From Candidatus Dadabacteria bacterium RIFCSPHIGHO2_12_FULL_53_21 (GTDB taxonomy: Bacteria > Desulfobacterota_D > UBA1144 > Nemesobacterales > UBA2774): a stretch of 16,366 nucleotides of DNA. The DNA lies in contig MFCJ01000127.1 of assembly GCA_001775255.1 (NCBI GenBank), forward strand, positions 1 to 16,366. Direction: 5' to 3'. A program made the translations under genes and the position numbers. The notes under the pieces were generated by a model. It was not told where the DNA came from and searched no databases. It saw nothing but the letters and a program-made list of their open reading frames with translations. Positions 1 through 6,888 of the stretch are shown piece by piece (the stretch's first letter is position 1; each line of letters begins with the position of its first letter).

Positions 1-562
1 GCTTATCGATGTAGGGAAGGTAGCCGTCATAGTATATCTCTTTCTTTTCAAGCCACCCGTGAGGGTCGAGATGACGCTTCGATTCGTCTCTCGATTCGGC
101 CCTGGCCAGCGCAACATCCACGGGCGTATCCACGAAAATCCCTAAATCAACAAGCCCGTCGAGCTCATCGTCCAGGGAAAAGAGCCCCTCAAGTATGAAA
201 TACCTGTAACTTTCCGGGGTGATCGCAATCCGGCCACAGATGTTTCCGGTTTCGACATCGTAAAGACCCGAGACATCGAAGGCTTTATTAGACCTTATGG
301 AACTGAGCGTTTCTTTGACCTTGCCTATATCGTACCAGTCGCGGAGGCGTATGTTTCCCTCTTCTATTTTGCTGTCCCATTCCGATCTGGGGACACAAAC
401 GAATAAATCCATCGTAATGAGGAGCGCGTCGGGGGAAAGGGCTTCCTTCAATACCCCGCCCAGGTAGCTCTTGCCGCTCCCAATAGTCCCGTCGATTGCA
501 ATTATATAGGGGAAGGTTTTCGCGCGCGCGCGAACCTCACGGGCGATCTCTCCGAAATCCAT
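1..562 (-). CDS. Uridine-kinase-like P-loop kinase, C-terminus cut by window edge
   Basis: Visible are 187 residues from an ATG at 560-562; the frame is open to the window edge, so the C-terminus is missing. A Walker A motif (GTIGSGKS, residues 25-32) follows the hydrophobic strand YIIAID. A TMDLF segment near residue 50 resembles the strand and Asp of the nucleoside-binding site, ILEGLFSL (about 123-130) resembles the conserved glutamate strand, and IFVDTPVDVALARAESRDE (142-160) is the usual lid-entry region of uridine kinase/phosphoribulokinase-like proteins. The family phosphorylates a nucleoside or small metabolite with ATP in the cytoplasm; the substrate cannot be read here. The start lies 18 bp after the TSUP stop, so the two are probably cotranscribed. 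No clear Shine-Dalgarno sequence is seen. A (CG)6 run at 521-532 lies within codons 11-15. Family call fairly firm, substrate unknown. Confidence 0.75.
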   Translation of the reverse strand, partial: MDFGEIAREVRARAKTFPYIIAIDGTIGSGKSYLGGVLKEALSPDALLITMDLFVCVPRSEWDSKIEEGNIRLRDWYDIGKVKETLSSIRSNKAFDVSGLYDVETGNICGRIAITPESYRYFILEGLFSLDDELDGLVDLGIFVDTPVDVALARAESRDESKRHLDPHGWLEKKEIYYDGYLPYIDK

Positions 563-580
563 AAACCAAACTATATATCT

Positions 581-1327
581 TTAGATAATACCGAGCAACT
601 TTAACGCTATGATAAAGATCGCGAGGACCATGATATAACGGATAACCCTCTCCCCGCCCTTGATAGAGAAGCGCACCGCCCACCAGCCCCCGAGCGCGTT
701 CCCGGCCGCGAGACTCAGCCCGAGGAGCCAGTCCACGTTCCCCGACCAGATAAAGATTAGCAGCGTGGGAACGGTGTATATCATCGTTATGAAAACCTTG
801 TGCATATTCACACGAATGAGATCGATCCTCAACAAATGATAGAGGGCCGCCATGATCAGAAACCCGACCCCGACCTGTATGAATCCGCCGTAGAAGCCTA
901 TGGCGAACATGACCGGGTATATGAGCCATGATTTCCGTTCTCCGCCGGTCGAGATTTGCAGTTTGGACTGGGGAATCAGCATGGATACGATAATCCCGAT
1001 CATGACGATACCCAGTATCCTGTCGAACCATTCGTTGCTTATCTTGAGGGCCAGGATCGCCCCGAGCACGGCTCCCGGAAGCGTGAGCAGCGAGAGCTTG
1101 ATGCTCTTTTCGATTTCGGAAACCTTTTCCTTCCGGTAAGAGAGGGTGGAGGATATGCCCTGGAGCAATATCCCGATACGGTTAGTCCCGTTTGCGGCGG
1201 CGCTGTCGAGCCCCATAAAAATAAGGGCGGGAAGGGTAAGGCTCGAGCCGCCCCCGGCCATCACATTGATTACGCCCGCCAGCAGCCCCACAAAGAAGAG
1301 AATCAGAATTTCAAGGTATTCAGGCAT
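581..1327 (-). CDS. TSUP-family (TauE/SafE, DUF81) membrane exporter
   Basis: A 248-residue, strongly hydrophobic protein with about seven to eight membrane-spanning stretches. Near the N-terminus it carries the family signature AGVINVMAGGGSSLTLPAL (residues 17-35) followed by ANGTNR (45-50); the C-terminal half repeats the pattern with GNALGGWWAVRFS. Members of this inner-membrane family export sulfite, sulfoacetate, sulfolactate or other small organic anions. The substrate here is not deducible, since no sulfur-metabolism gene is adjacent. ATG start at 1325-1327, with only a weak GG-containing ribosome site. It is the first gene of a short minus-strand unit with the P-loop kinase downstream, and it diverges from the NCS2 permease. 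Length is typical for the family. Confidence 0.85.
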   Translation of the reverse strand: MPEYLEILILFFVGLLAGVINVMAGGGSSLTLPALIFMGLDSAAANGTNRIGILLQGISSTLSYRKEKVSEIEKSIKLSLLTLPGAVLGAILALKISNEWFDRILGIVMIGIIVSMLIPQSKLQISTGGERKSWLIYPVMFAIGFYGGFIQVGVGFLIMAALYHLLRIDLIRVNMHKVFITMIYTVPTLLIFIWSGNVDWLLGLSLAAGNALGGWWAVRFSIKGGERVIRYIMVLAIFIIALKLLGII

Positions 1328-1380
1328 GATATCCGCGCTGCCGAGCCTTATGGGGCGAGTAGAATATTGACCTATCCACC

Positions 1381-1398
1381 GGGATTAATTGTAATCCC
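1381..1398. promoter_or_regulatory. 18-nt palindrome in divergent control region, operator-like
   Basis: A perfect inverted repeat: the 7-nt arms gggatta and taatccc are separated by attg. It lies in the 136-bp region between the divergent TSUP and NCS2 genes. On the plus strand it covers a possible -10 (TGTAAT, 1390-1395), 17 bp from a TTGACC at 1367-1372; on the minus strand the same bases read TACAAT. Its size and position fit a transcription-factor site controlling one or both genes. No regulator gene is in the window, so this is inference from symmetry and position. Confidence 0.4.
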
Positions 1399-1416
1399 TT
1401 CCCCCGCCATCCATGA

Positions 1417-1446
1417 TTGACATAATACTCGTCATCGTGTGATAAT
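1417..1446 (+). promoter_or_regulatory. Sigma70-like promoter of the NCS2 permease gene
   Basis: TTGACA (1417-1422, a full -35 match), an 18-bp spacer, then GATAAT (1441-1446, five of six) preceded by TGT at 1438-1440, which makes an extended -10. Transcription would start near 1452-1454, leaving a 10-30 nt leader depending on which start codon of the permease is used. It is the best promoter-like sequence in the window. Confidence 0.6.
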
Positions 1447-1463
1447 GACAACTGGAATTTTCA

Positions 1464-2807
1464 TTGCCCATGCCCGTCCGCATGCTTGAAAGATTATTCG
1501 ATCTGAAAGAGCAGGATACTAACCCCGGCCGCGAAACGGTCGCGGGTATAACGACATTCATGACGATGTCGTACATCATCTTCGTCCAGCCCGCCGTCAT
1601 GGGCGCCGCGGGGATGGACCCGGGCGCGGTAATGGTCGCGACGTGCATCGCAAGCGCGCTCGGCACCGTGCTCATGGCACTCCTGGCAAACTACCCTATA
1701 GCCATCGCTCCCGCTATGGGGCACAACTTTTATTTCACGTATATAGTCGTGCTCACGCTCGGCTACTCCTGGCAGAACGCGCTCGGGGCGGTATTCGTCG
1801 CCGGGCTCGTTTTTATCCTGCTCTCTACGGTGGGTCTCAGGGAGACGCTCATGAACGTGCTCCCGGGATGCCTCAAGAGCGGCATACCCGTAGGCATCGG
1901 TCTCCTAATCGCCCTCGTGGGCCTCGAATGGTCGGGAATCGTGGCCCCGCACCCCGTAACGTACGTCACGCTCGGGGACCTTACGTCCACGCCTACACTA
2001 GTCGCAATACTCGGTCTGGTTACAATGGCCGTGCTTTTGGCCCTTAAGGTCAGGGGGGCAATACTGATAGGCATACTCGCTGCGACTGGGGCGGGGCTCA
2101 TCACGGGCATCGTGGAATTCAAGGGCGTCATATCGGCGCCCCCGTCTATAGCCCCTACCCTCCTCAAGCTCAGTATCCCGAATATTTTCGAGGACCCGCA
2201 TCTTATTACAGTTATATTCGTTTTCCTCTTCCTGGGCCTTTTCGACACGGTGGGGACGCTCACGGGAGTGAGCCAGCAGGGCGGGCTCATGAGGGACGGG
2301 AAGCTGCCCAGGGCGAGGCAGGCGCTGCTGTCGGACGCCATAGCCATATGCGGCGGGGCTGTGCTCGGCACGTCCACCGTTACGAGCTACATAGAGAGCG
2401 CGTCCGGCATCTCGGCGGGAGGAAGGACCGGCCTCACCGGTATAGTAGTGGCGATACTATTCCTGCTTTCGATATTCTTCAGCCCCCTTGTACACATGAT
2501 CGGGGCGGGGTATCAGACGGGCGGAAACGTGACGCTCTATCCCGTCATCGCCCCCGCGCTGATTATAGTCGGGAGCATGATGTTTAAAAATATCACTCAC
2601 ATAGAGTGGGAGGATTACACGGAATCGATACCGGCTTTTCTCACGCTCGTGATGATGCCGCTCGCATTCAGCATTACGGAAGGAATATCGTTCGGAGTCA
2701 TCTCGTACGTGCTCCTGAAAGTCGTAAGCGGCCGGGGCAAGAGGGTACACTGGCTCCTTTATTTGTTCGCCGTGCTCTTCGTCGCCCGTTATATATGGCT
2801 TAAATGA
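1464..2807 (+). CDS. NCS2-family (AzgA-like) nucleobase permease
   Basis: A 447-residue polytopic membrane protein, probably 12-14 segments, close to the usual length for NCS2 purine permeases. Family signatures run in order: ETVAGITTFMTMSYIIFVQP (residues 24-43), YPIAIAPAMGHNFYFTY (77-93), FDTVGTLTGVSQQGG (260-274), LGTSTVTSYIESASGISAGG (301-320) and IFFSPL near 340. The Asp of FDTVGT and the Glu of YIESA correspond to residues important for substrate binding in the family. Likely role: proton- or sodium-coupled uptake of hypoxanthine, guanine or adenine. The APAMGHN loop differs from the APGMGLN form I associate with characterised members, so the substrate is uncertain. The frame opens at TTG 1464; ATG at 1470 or 1482 is equally plausible, and the nearest purine-rich site (tgga, 1453-1456) is weak. 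It precedes the polyamine genes by 78 bp without an obvious terminator. Confidence 0.85.
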   Translation: MPMPVRMLERLFDLKEQDTNPGRETVAGITTFMTMSYIIFVQPAVMGAAGMDPGAVMVATCIASALGTVLMALLANYPIAIAPAMGHNFYFTYIVVLTLGYSWQNALGAVFVAGLVFILLSTVGLRETLMNVLPGCLKSGIPVGIGLLIALVGLEWSGIVAPHPVTYVTLGDLTSTPTLVAILGLVTMAVLLALKVRGAILIGILAATGAGLITGIVEFKGVISAPPSIAPTLLKLSIPNIFEDPHLITVIFVFLFLGLFDTVGTLTGVSQQGGLMRDGKLPRARQALLSDAIAICGGAVLGTSTVTSYIESASGISAGGRTGLTGIVVAILFLLSIFFSPLVHMIGAGYQTGGNVTLYPVIAPALIIVGSMMFKNITHIEWEDYTESIPAFLTLVMMPLAFSITEGISFGVISYVLLKVVSGRGKRVHWLLYLFAVLFVARYIWLK

Positions 2808-2885
2808 GATTTCTTCCGAATTATTAATACCGTATGAAGCCGGTTTTTATTTCCGATATTCAGAGTAAACTGTAATGTAATTTTC

Positions 2886-3806
2886 ATGAAAAACGTTACG
2901 ATAGCCCTAATACAAAGCAAGGTCGAGGGAGACGTCCGGTCGAACGTCGCAAGGACGATCGAGAGGATAGGACAGGCGGCCGGGAAAGGGGCCGGGATCA
3001 TTGCCCTTCAGGAGCTCTTTCAGACGCCTTATTTCCCCCAGTGGGAAAAGAAGAAAAAAGACGATTACGCGGAAAGCGTTACGGGCTATACCGTGAGCGA
3101 GATGAGGAAAGCGGCCAAGAGATTCGGCGTGACGCTCGTGGTGCCGTTCTACGAGAAAAAGGGCGGGAAATATTTCAATACGGCCGTCGTGATAGGGAAA
3201 GACGGTAAGCTCCTCGGCCGATATAACAAAATCCACATCCCACAGGACCCCGGATTTTACGAAAAGGAGTATTTCGAAGAGGGCCGCTCGGGGTACACGG
3301 TATTCAAGTCAGGTGACGTAAAATTCGCCGTCCTCATATGCTACGACCAGTGGTTCCCGGAGGCCGCCCGCATGGCGCGCCTGAAGGGGGCCGAGATAAT
3401 CTTTTATCCGACCGCCATAGGCGACATCACCGGTTACGACGCTGAAGGGGATTGGCACGACGCCTGGGAGACGGTGCAGCGGGGGCACGCGATCTCGAAC
3501 AGCCTCTACGTGGCGGCCGTGAACCGTGTCGGCCGCGAAGGCAGGATGGCGTTCTGGGGGCAGTCCTTCATCTGCGATCCCTTCGGAAAGGTGCTTAAAC
3601 GCGCTTCCGCTACCAAGGAAGAAGCCATAATATTGACACTCGACCTCGAACGAAACGAATTTTATTCGGAAGGATGGGGGTTCCTCCGCAACCGGAGGCC
3701 TGATACCTACAAAAAGCTTGTTTCCGGCAAGCTGGTCAAGAAATCCAAAAAATTAAAAGACGTAGAGCATTATAAAGCTATGAAGAAAGCGCTCCGTCAG
3801 AAATAG
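2886..3806 (+). CDS. aguB: N-carbamoylputrescine amidase (nitrilase superfamily)
   Basis: A 306-residue carbon-nitrogen hydrolase that removes the carbamoyl group of N-carbamoylputrescine, giving putrescine, CO2 and ammonia (cytoplasmic, second step of the agmatine route). The Glu-Lys-Cys catalytic triad is visible: E43 in LQELFQTPYF, K115 in NKIHIPQDPGFYEKEYF and C152 in ICYDQWFPEAAR. The long motifs around K115 and C152, plus FYPTAIGD soon after, are diagnostic of the AguB branch rather than of general nitrilases. A lysine-rich tail follows the domain. ATG start at 2886; no clear Shine-Dalgarno sequence precedes it (an AT-rich gtaatgtaattttc stretch instead). aguA follows after 10 bp, confirming the pathway assignment. 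Confidence 0.93.
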   Translation: MKNVTIALIQSKVEGDVRSNVARTIERIGQAAGKGAGIIALQELFQTPYFPQWEKKKKDDYAESVTGYTVSEMRKAAKRFGVTLVVPFYEKKGGKYFNTAVVIGKDGKLLGRYNKIHIPQDPGFYEKEYFEEGRSGYTVFKSGDVKFAVLICYDQWFPEAARMARLKGAEIIFYPTAIGDITGYDAEGDWHDAWETVQRGHAISNSLYVAAVNRVGREGRMAFWGQSFICDPFGKVLKRASATKEEAIILTLDLERNEFYSEGWGFLRNRRPDTYKKLVSGKLVKKSKKLKDVEHYKAMKKALRQK

Positions 3807-3816
3807 TCCGCAGTTT

Positions 3817-4848
3817 ATGAAAAGCGAAATCAAGCAGTCATACAGGATGCCCGCCGAATGGGAGCCGCACTCGGCCATATGGCTCGCATGGCCGTACGAC
3901 GAGATCACCTTTCCCGGCAGGGTGGAAAAAGCGGAAGCCGCGTTCGTAAAGATTCTGGGCGCCATACACGTGAGCGAGCGGGCAGAGCTCCTCGTGCTGG
4001 ACGAGGATATGAAGGAAAGGGCATACGGGATGCTCGCCGCGGCGGGCTTAGATATGCGGAGGATTCATTTCCACGTCACGGATTACGCCGATGTGTGGCT
4101 GAGGGACACGGGGCCGATATTCGTCAAAGACGGCTCGGGAAAGACGGTGATCACGAAATGGCTCTTCAACGCATGGGGCAACAAGTTTCCTGAATTACTG
4201 AAGGATTCCGCTATCCCGGAAAAGATAGGCAAGTGGAAGAAATTTCCCGTCGAAAAGCCCGGGATTATTATCGAAGGGGGCGCAATCGACGTAAACGGCG
4301 GGGGAATGTGTCTCACGACCGAGCAGTGCCTCCTGAACGGGAACCGGAACCCGGGGAAGACTAAAGCGGACATAGAAAAGTATCTCGAAGAATATCTCGG
4401 TATAAGAAAAACAGTCTGGCTCAAGGAAGGCCTCGTGAACGACCACACGGACGGGCACATCGACGAGCTCGCCCGTTTCGTCGCCCCCGGTAAGATCGTC
4501 TGCGCCTATGAAGACGACCCCGACGATGAGAATTACCGGATACTCCAGGCCAATTATAAAACCTTAACCGAAGCGGCGGATACCGACGGCAGACCGTTTG
4601 AGGTCGTCAAGCTGCCCATGCCCCACGTGCGTTACGAGGACGGGAGCAAGGCCCCTGTTTCCTATACCAACTTCTACATCGGCAACACGGTCGTCCTTGC
4701 GGCTACTTTCAACGACGAGAACGACGGAGAGGCCCTCGAAATCCTGAGAAACTGTTTCCCGGGACGCGAGGTCGCGGGTATCGACTGCAGCGATATAATT
4801 TACGGGGGCGGCGCTCTGCACTGCATGACGAAGCAGCAGCCGGAATGA
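3817..4848 (+). CDS. aguA: Agmatine deiminase
   Basis: A 343-residue member of the peptidyl-arginine deiminase-like (guanidino-modifying) family that hydrolyses agmatine to N-carbamoylputrescine and ammonia. Visible family marks: RMPAEWEPHSAIWLAWP at the N-terminus (10-26), DVWLRDTGPIF (92-102, with substrate-binding D97), IIEGGAIDVNGGG (151-163, E153), NDHTDGHIDELARF (208-221, catalytic H210 and D212) and GGGALHCMTKQQP at the C-terminus with the nucleophile C336. All key residues are present and the length is normal. It lies 10 bp after aguB, surely in the same transcript. ATG 3817 has no strong ribosome site; the next Met (residue 11) starts the conserved domain and is an alternative. The agmatine source (arginine decarboxylase) is not in the window. 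Confidence 0.95.
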   Translation: MKSEIKQSYRMPAEWEPHSAIWLAWPYDEITFPGRVEKAEAAFVKILGAIHVSERAELLVLDEDMKERAYGMLAAAGLDMRRIHFHVTDYADVWLRDTGPIFVKDGSGKTVITKWLFNAWGNKFPELLKDSAIPEKIGKWKKFPVEKPGIIIEGGAIDVNGGGMCLTTEQCLLNGNRNPGKTKADIEKYLEEYLGIRKTVWLKEGLVNDHTDGHIDELARFVAPGKIVCAYEDDPDDENYRILQANYKTLTEAADTDGRPFEVVKLPMPHVRYEDGSKAPVSYTNFYIGNTVVLAATFNDENDGEALEILRNCFPGREVAGIDCSDIIYGGGALHCMTKQQPE

Positions 4849-4868
4849 GCTTTGATTCTGTATGAATT

Positions 4869-4896
4869 TTGACAAGGATATACGGGGCTATAAAAT
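4869..4896 (+). promoter_or_regulatory. Sigma70-like promoter of the DHS-like gene
   Basis: TTGACA (4869-4874, full consensus), a 16-bp spacer and TAAAAT (4891-4896, five of six) lie just after the aguA stop. A start near 4903 would give a leader of about 140 nt before the DHS-like ATG. The leader is AT-rich and contains a possible 6-bp stem (atccct 4976-4981 with agggat 4999-5004). The gene can therefore be transcribed independently of aguBA. Confidence 0.5.
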
Positions 4897-5042
4897 ATTC
4901 ACGGGTCATCAGAATTGGAACGATAAAATTTATTAGCGCAGAAAAAATATATTTTCCATCCCGAGCTGCTTGATAATCCCTTATAGATGAATAAATAGAG
5001 GGATATCCATCTCGATGCGGGACGGTAGAGGAGAAATCGTAA

Positions 5043-6071
5043 ATGGCCAAGACAAAAACTACAAAGAAAGAGCTGCTCAAAGAATCGATCAAGCACATAG
5101 ATATCAAGAAGATCGACGGCAAGCAGATCATAGACGCCTACCGCGGCATGTCCTTCTCTTCGAGAGACACGGCGAGGGCGGCCGACATATTCAACATGAA
5201 CCTCGCAGACAAGAACGCATCCCTGTGGCTCACTCTTGCGGGCTCAACTTCGGCCGGGGGCTGCATGCAGGTATACGTGGACATGGTGAAGCACAACATG
5301 GTGGACGTCATCGTGGCCACAGGGGCTTCCATCGTGGACATGGACTTTTTCGAGGCCCTCGGATACAAGCACTACGCGGGGACCCCTCACATCGACGACG
5401 GCATGCTCAGGTCCCTGTACATCGACCGCATTTACGATACGTTCATCGACGAAGAAGACCTCCAGGCCTGCGACAGAACAGTAGCCAAAATAGCGGACAC
5501 GCTCGAGCGGAGGCCCTATTCGTCCCGGGAATTCATATGGGAGATGGGGAAATGGCTGACGAAGCACGCGAAGAAGAAAGATTCCCTCGTACAGGCGGCC
5601 TATGAGCGGAACGTGCCTATATTCTGCCCGGCGTTTACGGACTCATCGGCCGGGTTCGGCATGGTCTTCCATCAATGGAACAACCCCGACTCGCACGTGT
5701 CGATAGACAGCGCCAAGGATTTCCTCGAGCTCACGAAGATAAAGATCTCGTCCAAGGAGAGCGGCCTGTTCATGATCGGCGGAGGCGTGCCCAAGAACTT
5801 TGCCCAGGACACCGTAGTCGCGGCGGAGGTGCTCGGCTTCGACGTGCCGGTGCATAAATACGCCGTACAGATCACGGTCGCAGACGTGAGGGACGGCGCG
5901 TGCAGCTCTTCCACGCTCAAGGAAGCCTCATCGTGGGGCAAGGTCAGCACGGTATACGAGCAGATGGTCTACGCGGAGGCTACGACGGTAGTTCCGTTAA
6001 TAGTAGCCAACGCCTACCAGACCGGGAAATGGAAGCAGAGGAAACCCAGAAGCTTCGCAAAGATGTTCTGA
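5043..6071 (+). CDS. Deoxyhypusine-synthase-like protein, probable homospermidine or related polyamine synthase
   Basis: A 342-residue protein of the deoxyhypusine synthase (DHS) fold, an NAD-dependent aminobutyl transferase. Visible: STSAGGCMQVYVDMV (68-82), a nucleotide-binding VATGASIVDMDF (91-102), the FCPAFTDSSAGFGM strand (194-207), GGGVPKNF (247-254) and ASSWGK (295-300) with the catalytic lysine K300, equivalent to human K329. By manual alignment the Trp, Glu and first Asp of the pocket (human W327, E323, D313) are W298, E294 and D284. Human H288 and D316, which bind spermidine, are replaced by N252 and C287. Bacteria lack eIF5A, so a free diamine is the likely acceptor; such bacterial DHS homologues (called SpeY in some work, as I recall) have been linked to homospermidine formation. 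An AGAGGAG site at 5027-5033 fixes the ATG. It follows aguBA, which supplies putrescine. Family certain; product inferred. Confidence 0.85.
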   Translation: MAKTKTTKKELLKESIKHIDIKKIDGKQIIDAYRGMSFSSRDTARAADIFNMNLADKNASLWLTLAGSTSAGGCMQVYVDMVKHNMVDVIVATGASIVDMDFFEALGYKHYAGTPHIDDGMLRSLYIDRIYDTFIDEEDLQACDRTVAKIADTLERRPYSSREFIWEMGKWLTKHAKKKDSLVQAAYERNVPIFCPAFTDSSAGFGMVFHQWNNPDSHVSIDSAKDFLELTKIKISSKESGLFMIGGGVPKNFAQDTVVAAEVLGFDVPVHKYAVQITVADVRDGACSSSTLKEASSWGKVSTVYEQMVYAEATTVVPLIVANAYQTGKWKQRKPRSFAKMF

Positions 6072-6075
6072 TATC

Positions 6076-6106
6076 GGGACGCGCTTGTCGGGAACAGTCC
6101 GCGCCC
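6076..6106. terminator. Possible hairpin between convergent genes
   Basis: In the 40-bp gap between the convergent DHS-like and pgl genes, gggacgcg (6076-6083) can pair with cgcgccc (6100-6106): seven base pairs with one bulged A and a 16-nt loop. There is no T-run on either side, so it is at best a weak bidirectional terminator. Confidence 0.25.
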
Positions 6107-6111
6107 GTGTC

Positions 6112-6846
6112 CTAAAGCCAGGGAGCGGCGGCCTTATCTACATACCATTCGAGGACGCCGTCCGTGGGGTGGACCATAGAGGCGGGATATGACAGCGGCT
6201 GCGACCCCTTATTCAAGATCTCCTTCAAAACGTGCGCTTTCTCGTCGCCTGCGACGAGAAATGAAACCCTGTCCGCATTATCGATGATGGGGAAAGTGAT
6301 GCTCACCCTTTTCTGCCCCGTCTGGGGATGAGTGGCGACGACGCAAATCTTCTCCTTCTCTCTCAATGTCGGGGCTCCCGGGAATAAGGAAGCCGTGTGC
6401 CCGTCCTCACCCATTCCGAGGAGAATCCAGTCAAAACGCGGGAAGCCGTTCCCGCCGGGCGGGACATGGTCTCTTATCTCCTTCGCGTATCGTACCGCCT
6501 CTTCATCGGGAGGGCTCTCGCCCAATACACGGCGTATATTTGCCTCGGGAATTTTTATATGGGACAGGAGCGAGAGGTCCGTCATCTTAAAATTGCTCTC
6601 GTCGTTATCAGGCGGGACGCAGCGCTCGTCGCCCCAGAAAAAAACGACCTTGTCCCAGGGCAGACTGTCGCGGTAGGGGGGCGATGCTAGCACCTCGAAA
6701 AACGCCTTCGGCGTATGTCCGCCCGAGAGCGCGACCGTGAGGGACTTGCCGCTTGAAGCCTTCCCCACGAGGGCTTTCCTGAAATCCCCGGCGAGGCGAT
6801 TTGCCAGCCCCGTGATATCGTCGAAGAGATAAATTTCCTTTTTCAT
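6112..6846 (-). CDS. pgl: 6-phosphogluconolactonase
   Basis: A 244-residue DevB/SOL-type lactonase that hydrolyses 6-phosphoglucono-1,5-lactone to 6-phosphogluconate, the second step of the oxidative pentose phosphate path. Motifs in order: VALSGGHTPKAFFEVL (38-53), FFWGDERCVPPDNDESN (69-85) and WILLGMGEDGHTASLFPG (140-157), all typical of the phosphosugar-binding site. Full length for the family. The ATG at 6844-6846 is preceded by a clear AGGAGA (6851-6856) four bases away. Last gene of the minus-strand cluster, 42 bp after zwf, whose product makes its substrate. Confidence 0.95.
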   Translation of the reverse strand: MKKEIYLFDDITGLANRLAGDFRKALVGKASSGKSLTVALSGGHTPKAFFEVLASPPYRDSLPWDKVVFFWGDERCVPPDNDESNFKMTDLSLLSHIKIPEANIRRVLGESPPDEEAVRYAKEIRDHVPPGGNGFPRFDWILLGMGEDGHTASLFPGAPTLREKEKICVVATHPQTGQKRVSITFPIIDNADRVSFLVAGDEKAHVLKEILNKGSQPLSYPASMVHPTDGVLEWYVDKAAAPWL

Positions 6847-6888
6847 TTTATCTCCTGCGTCTCGTAACCCGAAAAATTCGATGACCCA

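Noticed and set aside
2824..2850. Terminator-like accg/cggt stem followed by T5 after the NCS2 gene
   Set aside because: Only four base pairs with an eight-base loop; too weak to call.
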